Made by a program: the position numbers and the translations under genes
Notes under the pieces: model-generated
What the model was told of the DNA's origin: nothing
The model's database searches: none
Seen by the model: the letters and a program-made list of their open reading frames with translations, nothing else
NCBI GenBank assembly: GCA_052144935.1
Contig: JBKQPR010000192.1
Coordinates: forward strand, 1-8,587
Length of the DNA: 8,587 nt
Direction: 5' to 3'
Source: JOPF133 sp052144935
GTDB taxonomy: Bacteria > Acidobacteriota > Terriglobia > Bryobacterales > Bryobacteraceae
Part shown: in pieces, positions 7,473 to 8,587 of the stretch
Numbering within the stretch: the first letter of the stretch is position 1
Layout of the letters: each line of letters starts with the position of its first letter

Positions 7473-7984
7473 TTCCCGGACGTGAACAGGATCTCCACCA
7501 TTTCGCGACTGGCCCCATGCCCGACGGTATGCACCGCGGCCTTCACCGCCGCCGGCCTGCCCTTGACGGCGAGCAGATCCTGGAGCGCCAGGCGGGCGCG
7601 CTCCACCTCCCGCGGCTCGTAGGGCTGCTCGACGGCCAGCGCCACCTCGCGGGCCGCGAAGAATGCGCGAACGTCCTCCAGGGTGAGGCCGCGCGGAATT
7701 TTTTGGAAGCGCACCGAGCGCACCACCGGCGCCTGCGCTTCCAGATCCTCGGCTTTGCGCAGCGCCACGCGGGCCTGCCCGGCCAGGCTGCTCTCGGGAT
7801 AGACATACAGCAGCGTCCGGAAGGTCACGCGGGCCGCGCCATAGCGGCCGGCATTGAGCATCGCCTGGCCATCGTCGAACAGGCGTGCCGCCTCCACCGC
7901 ATCGCGGGTATCCTCTGCCGCGCGCGCGTATGGCGTCCCGGCCGCCGCCACGAACCATAGCATCAATAGCGAGATCCACCTCAT
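7466..7984 (-). CDS. Exported TPR-like plus POTRA-like domain protein
   Basis: This 172-residue protein is probably periplasmic. Residues 1-22 form a Sec signal peptide: basic start, hydrophobic LLMLWFVAAAG and the cleavage-like end YARA-A. There is no lipobox Cys. Residues about 28-82 look like a tetratricopeptide/BamD-type helical pair (LFDDGQAMLNAGRYGAARVT, YPESSLAGQARVAL). Residues about 87-168 fit a beta-alpha-alpha-beta-beta POTRA plan: strand VVRSVRFQ, helix LTLEDVRAFFAAR, helix YEPREVERARLALQDLL, then strands VKAAVHTV and REMVEILFTS. POTRA and BamD-type domains work in outer-membrane protein assembly, so a chaperone or docking role there is inferred, not shown. ATG 7984 is chosen because the signal peptide begins there; the frame is open to 8134, but that extension is low-complexity and would hide the signal. 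Its stop lies in a tandem repeat, and a dehydrogenase gene follows. I know no symbol for it. Confidence 0.78.
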   Translation of the reverse strand: MRWISLLMLWFVAAAGTPYARAAEDTRDAVEAARLFDDGQAMLNAGRYGAARVTFRTLLYVYPESSLAGQARVALRKAEDLEAQAPVVRSVRFQKIPRGLTLEDVRAFFAAREVALAVEQPYEPREVERARLALQDLLAVKGRPAAVKAAVHTVGHGASREMVEILFTSGKK

Positions 7985-8062
7985 GGCCAACCGGAGTGCA
8001 CGTCGCCTGCCGCCACCGCCCGCGTTGAAACTGCGGTAGTTAGGCACACGCAAGGTGGGAAT

Positions 8063-8137
8063 TGGCGCCACGCTGGCGCCCACAGACCAGCATTTGCCGG
8101 CAGGTGGGCAGGCCGCCGGCACACTTGCCAGCATTTG
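8063..8137. promoter_or_regulatory. Cluster of palindromes and direct repeats in a divergent intergenic region
   Basis: Between the minus-strand TPR-POTRA gene and the plus-strand small ORFs lie two 8-bp palindromes, TGGCGCCA (8063-8070) and TGCCGGCA (8095-8102). There is a near copy TGGCGCCC at 8074-8081. A 10-bp direct repeat, CCAGCATTTG, occurs at 8087-8096 and 8128-8137, 41 bp apart start to start. This spacing is about four helical turns and could suit regulator binding. No clear -35/-10 pair is visible on either strand. Confidence 0.3.
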
Positions 8138-8152
8138 TTTCGGGCCGCTGCG

Positions 8153-8274
8153 GAAAAGGAGTTACAATGACCGTTCCTTTTCGCCGACGCTGGAGAAGCG
8201 GGTTTCTCTTTGGATGCTTCACTGAGGAAAGCCCGGTGTTAGGCCGGGCTCTCCAATCGAAGCGGAAAGGAGGA
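8153..8274 (+). promoter_or_regulatory. Candidate structured leader RNA controlling a 28-residue peptide
   Basis: TCCTTTTCGC (8175-8184) can pair with GCGGAAAGGA (8262-8271) over ten contiguous positions, nine Watson-Crick and one G-U. This helix covers most of the Shine-Dalgarno at 8266-8273. It encloses two further stems: GAAGCG/TGCTTC (8195-8200 with 8215-8220, one G-U) and the 7-bp AGCCCGG/CCGGGCT (8230-8236 with 8244-8250). The result is a three-way-junction plan. In an alternative fold, GAAAAGGA (8153-8160) pairs with TCCTTTTC (8175-8182), burying an upstream Shine-Dalgarno and freeing the downstream one. It matches no riboswitch class I can recognise by eye. TACAAT at 8163-8168 resembles a -10 box but has no -35 partner. 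Confidence 0.45.
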
Positions 8275-8355
8275 CCAGAACATGGTCTACATGCTGGTAA
8301 AAGTCGTCCACGCTTTCCTTGGGCGAATCACGGTACTGATCCTGTGGCGCCGTAA
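8167..8355 (+). CDS. Possible 62-residue ORF overlapping the small peptide gene
   Basis: ATG 8167 has a good Shine-Dalgarno, AAAAGGAG (8154-8161), five bases upstream. The predicted product is basic and proline-rich with no domain, signal or membrane segment that I recognise (it begins MTVPFRRRWRSGFLFG). Codon third positions do not look like those of the neighbouring genes. Its 3' part overlaps the start of the 28-residue ORF in another frame, so at most one of them is likely to be a functional protein over that stretch. It may be a leader ORF whose translation opens the downstream site by coupling, or it may be noise. Confidence 0.2.
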   Translation: MTVPFRRRWRSGFLFGCFTEESPVLGRALQSKRKGGPEHGLHAGKSRPRFPWANHGTDPVAP

Positions 8356-8368
8356 GGGCTACAAGTAA
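8282..8368 (+). CDS. Candidate 28-residue membrane-active peptide with strong Shine-Dalgarno
   Basis: AAAGGAGGA (8266-8274) is an almost ideal Shine-Dalgarno, eight bases before ATG 8282. The ORF has 28 codons and a TAA stop. Residues 2-22 are mostly hydrophobic (MVYMLVKVV at the start, ITVLILW at 16-22), interrupted by Lys7, His10 and Arg15. The end, WRRKGYK, is strongly basic. That pattern, one short helix with a positive tail, is seen in single-pass small membrane proteins and in type I toxins such as the TisB and Ldr families; there is no direct similarity that I can claim. Twenty of 27 sense codons after the ATG end in G or C, fitting this GC-rich DNA. A structured leader precedes it, and a strong hairpin begins eight bases after the stop. 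The ORF may be chance, and function is unknown. Confidence 0.5.
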   Translation: MVYMLVKVVHAFLGRITVLILWRRKGYK

Positions 8369-8376
8369 GTCCCGTG

Positions 8377-8408
8377 GCGGGGGCTGGATTCGCAGTCCAG
8401 TTCCCCGC
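8377..8408 (+). terminator. Strong GC hairpin after the small ORF, terminator-like without U-tract
   Basis: GCGGGG (8377-8382) pairs with CCCCGC (8403-8408), and CTGGA (8384-8388) pairs with TCCAG (8396-8400), around a 7-base loop and a small internal loop. It begins eight bases after the TAA at 8366-8368. The bases after it are mixed (TACCAGCATTATATACTT) rather than a run of T. It could terminate weakly, protect the mRNA 3' end, or serve another RNA function. Confidence 0.4.
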
Positions 8409-8587
8409 TACCAGCATTATATACTTAACTCCCGCGCTTTGGGAGCCGAAATCTCAAGGCACTGCAATTCAGACAGTGGGGGGTGCGAAACGGCTTTGGC
8501 AGGGTGAGTGGGTCGTCGACGCCGGATCTTTGGGGCTTGGGAGGAGATGGTTGAGAGGAGGGTGGGGCGCCCCGCGGGAATGCGGCA
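8409..8587. other. Right-hand end without a supportable gene
   Basis: I see no convincing start, ribosome site or protein-like frame here. Two small inverted repeats are present: CTCCC/GGGAG (8429-8433 with 8441-8445) and CACTG/CAGTG (8460-8464 with 8474-8478). A TATAAT lies on the minus strand at 8421-8416 without a good -35. Minus-strand frames are open from the window edge to a stop at 8417-8419, which could be the tail of a gene that starts outside. The last 60 bases are purine-rich with several GGAGG-like runs. Confidence 0.4.

Noticed and set aside
7985..8134. N-terminal extension of the TPR-POTRA protein to 8134
   Set aside because: The extension is low-complexity and would place a typical signal peptide inside the protein.
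8377..8408. tRNA gene suggested by an anticodon-arm-like hairpin (CTGGA stem with 7-base loop)
   Set aside because: On neither strand is there a D arm, a GGTTCGA-type T arm, or an acceptor stem in the right place. Only the single arm looks tRNA-like.
8417..8587. Partial minus-strand coding sequence entering from the right edge
   Set aside because: Two minus frames are open here, as is common in GC-rich DNA, and neither shows a recognisable domain over the short span available.

Overview
The window is GC-rich bacterial DNA. The best taxonomic clue is the 851-residue permease on the minus strand. It has the full layout of the ADOP family (acidobacterial duplicated orphan permeases), which is strongly expanded in Acidobacteriota, especially Solibacter/Bryobacter relatives. 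I therefore infer an acidobacterial chromosome; there is no rRNA or other marker gene to confirm it.

Layout from left to right. Bases 1-1875 hold a plus-strand DDE transposase of IS4-like type. Its catalytic domain looks complete, but its N-terminus seems to begin upstream of the first in-frame ATG, across a probable one-base frame break. Bases 2100-3281 encode a plus-strand serine-glyoxylate type aminotransferase, preceded by a perfect 7-7-7 inverted repeat. A doubtful 45-codon ORF follows at 3309-3446. The ADOP permease (3538-6093) is convergent to these genes. Its ribosome binding site lies in one arm of an 8-bp hairpin. Upstream of it on the same strand are a medium-chain dehydrogenase/reductase of the quinone-oxidoreductase type (6372-7403) and a small exported protein that joins a TPR-like segment to a POTRA-like domain (7466-7984). 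A degenerate 12-bp tandem repeat separates these last two genes and supplies the stop codon of the exported protein.

The right end (7985-8587) has no long convincing gene, but it holds the most unusual material. A 28-codon ORF (8282-8368) encodes a hydrophobic, C-terminally basic peptide behind a near-perfect Shine-Dalgarno sequence. Upstream lies a leader that can fold into a three-way-junction-like structure, whose closing 10-bp helix buries that Shine-Dalgarno. The same anti-Shine-Dalgarno strand can instead pair with a second Shine-Dalgarno further upstream. A strong GC hairpin follows the stop codon, and a consensus TATAAT lies on the opposite strand just beyond it. Together this suggests a post-transcriptionally controlled small membrane peptide, possibly resembling a type I toxin. 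That reading is inference from one sequence.

The three minus-strand genes share a direction, but 62 and 278 bp gaps leave an operon unproven. The genes do not form one obvious pathway: aminotransferase (glyoxylate/serine metabolism), orphan permease (envelope), dehydrogenase (redox) and TPR-POTRA protein (envelope).
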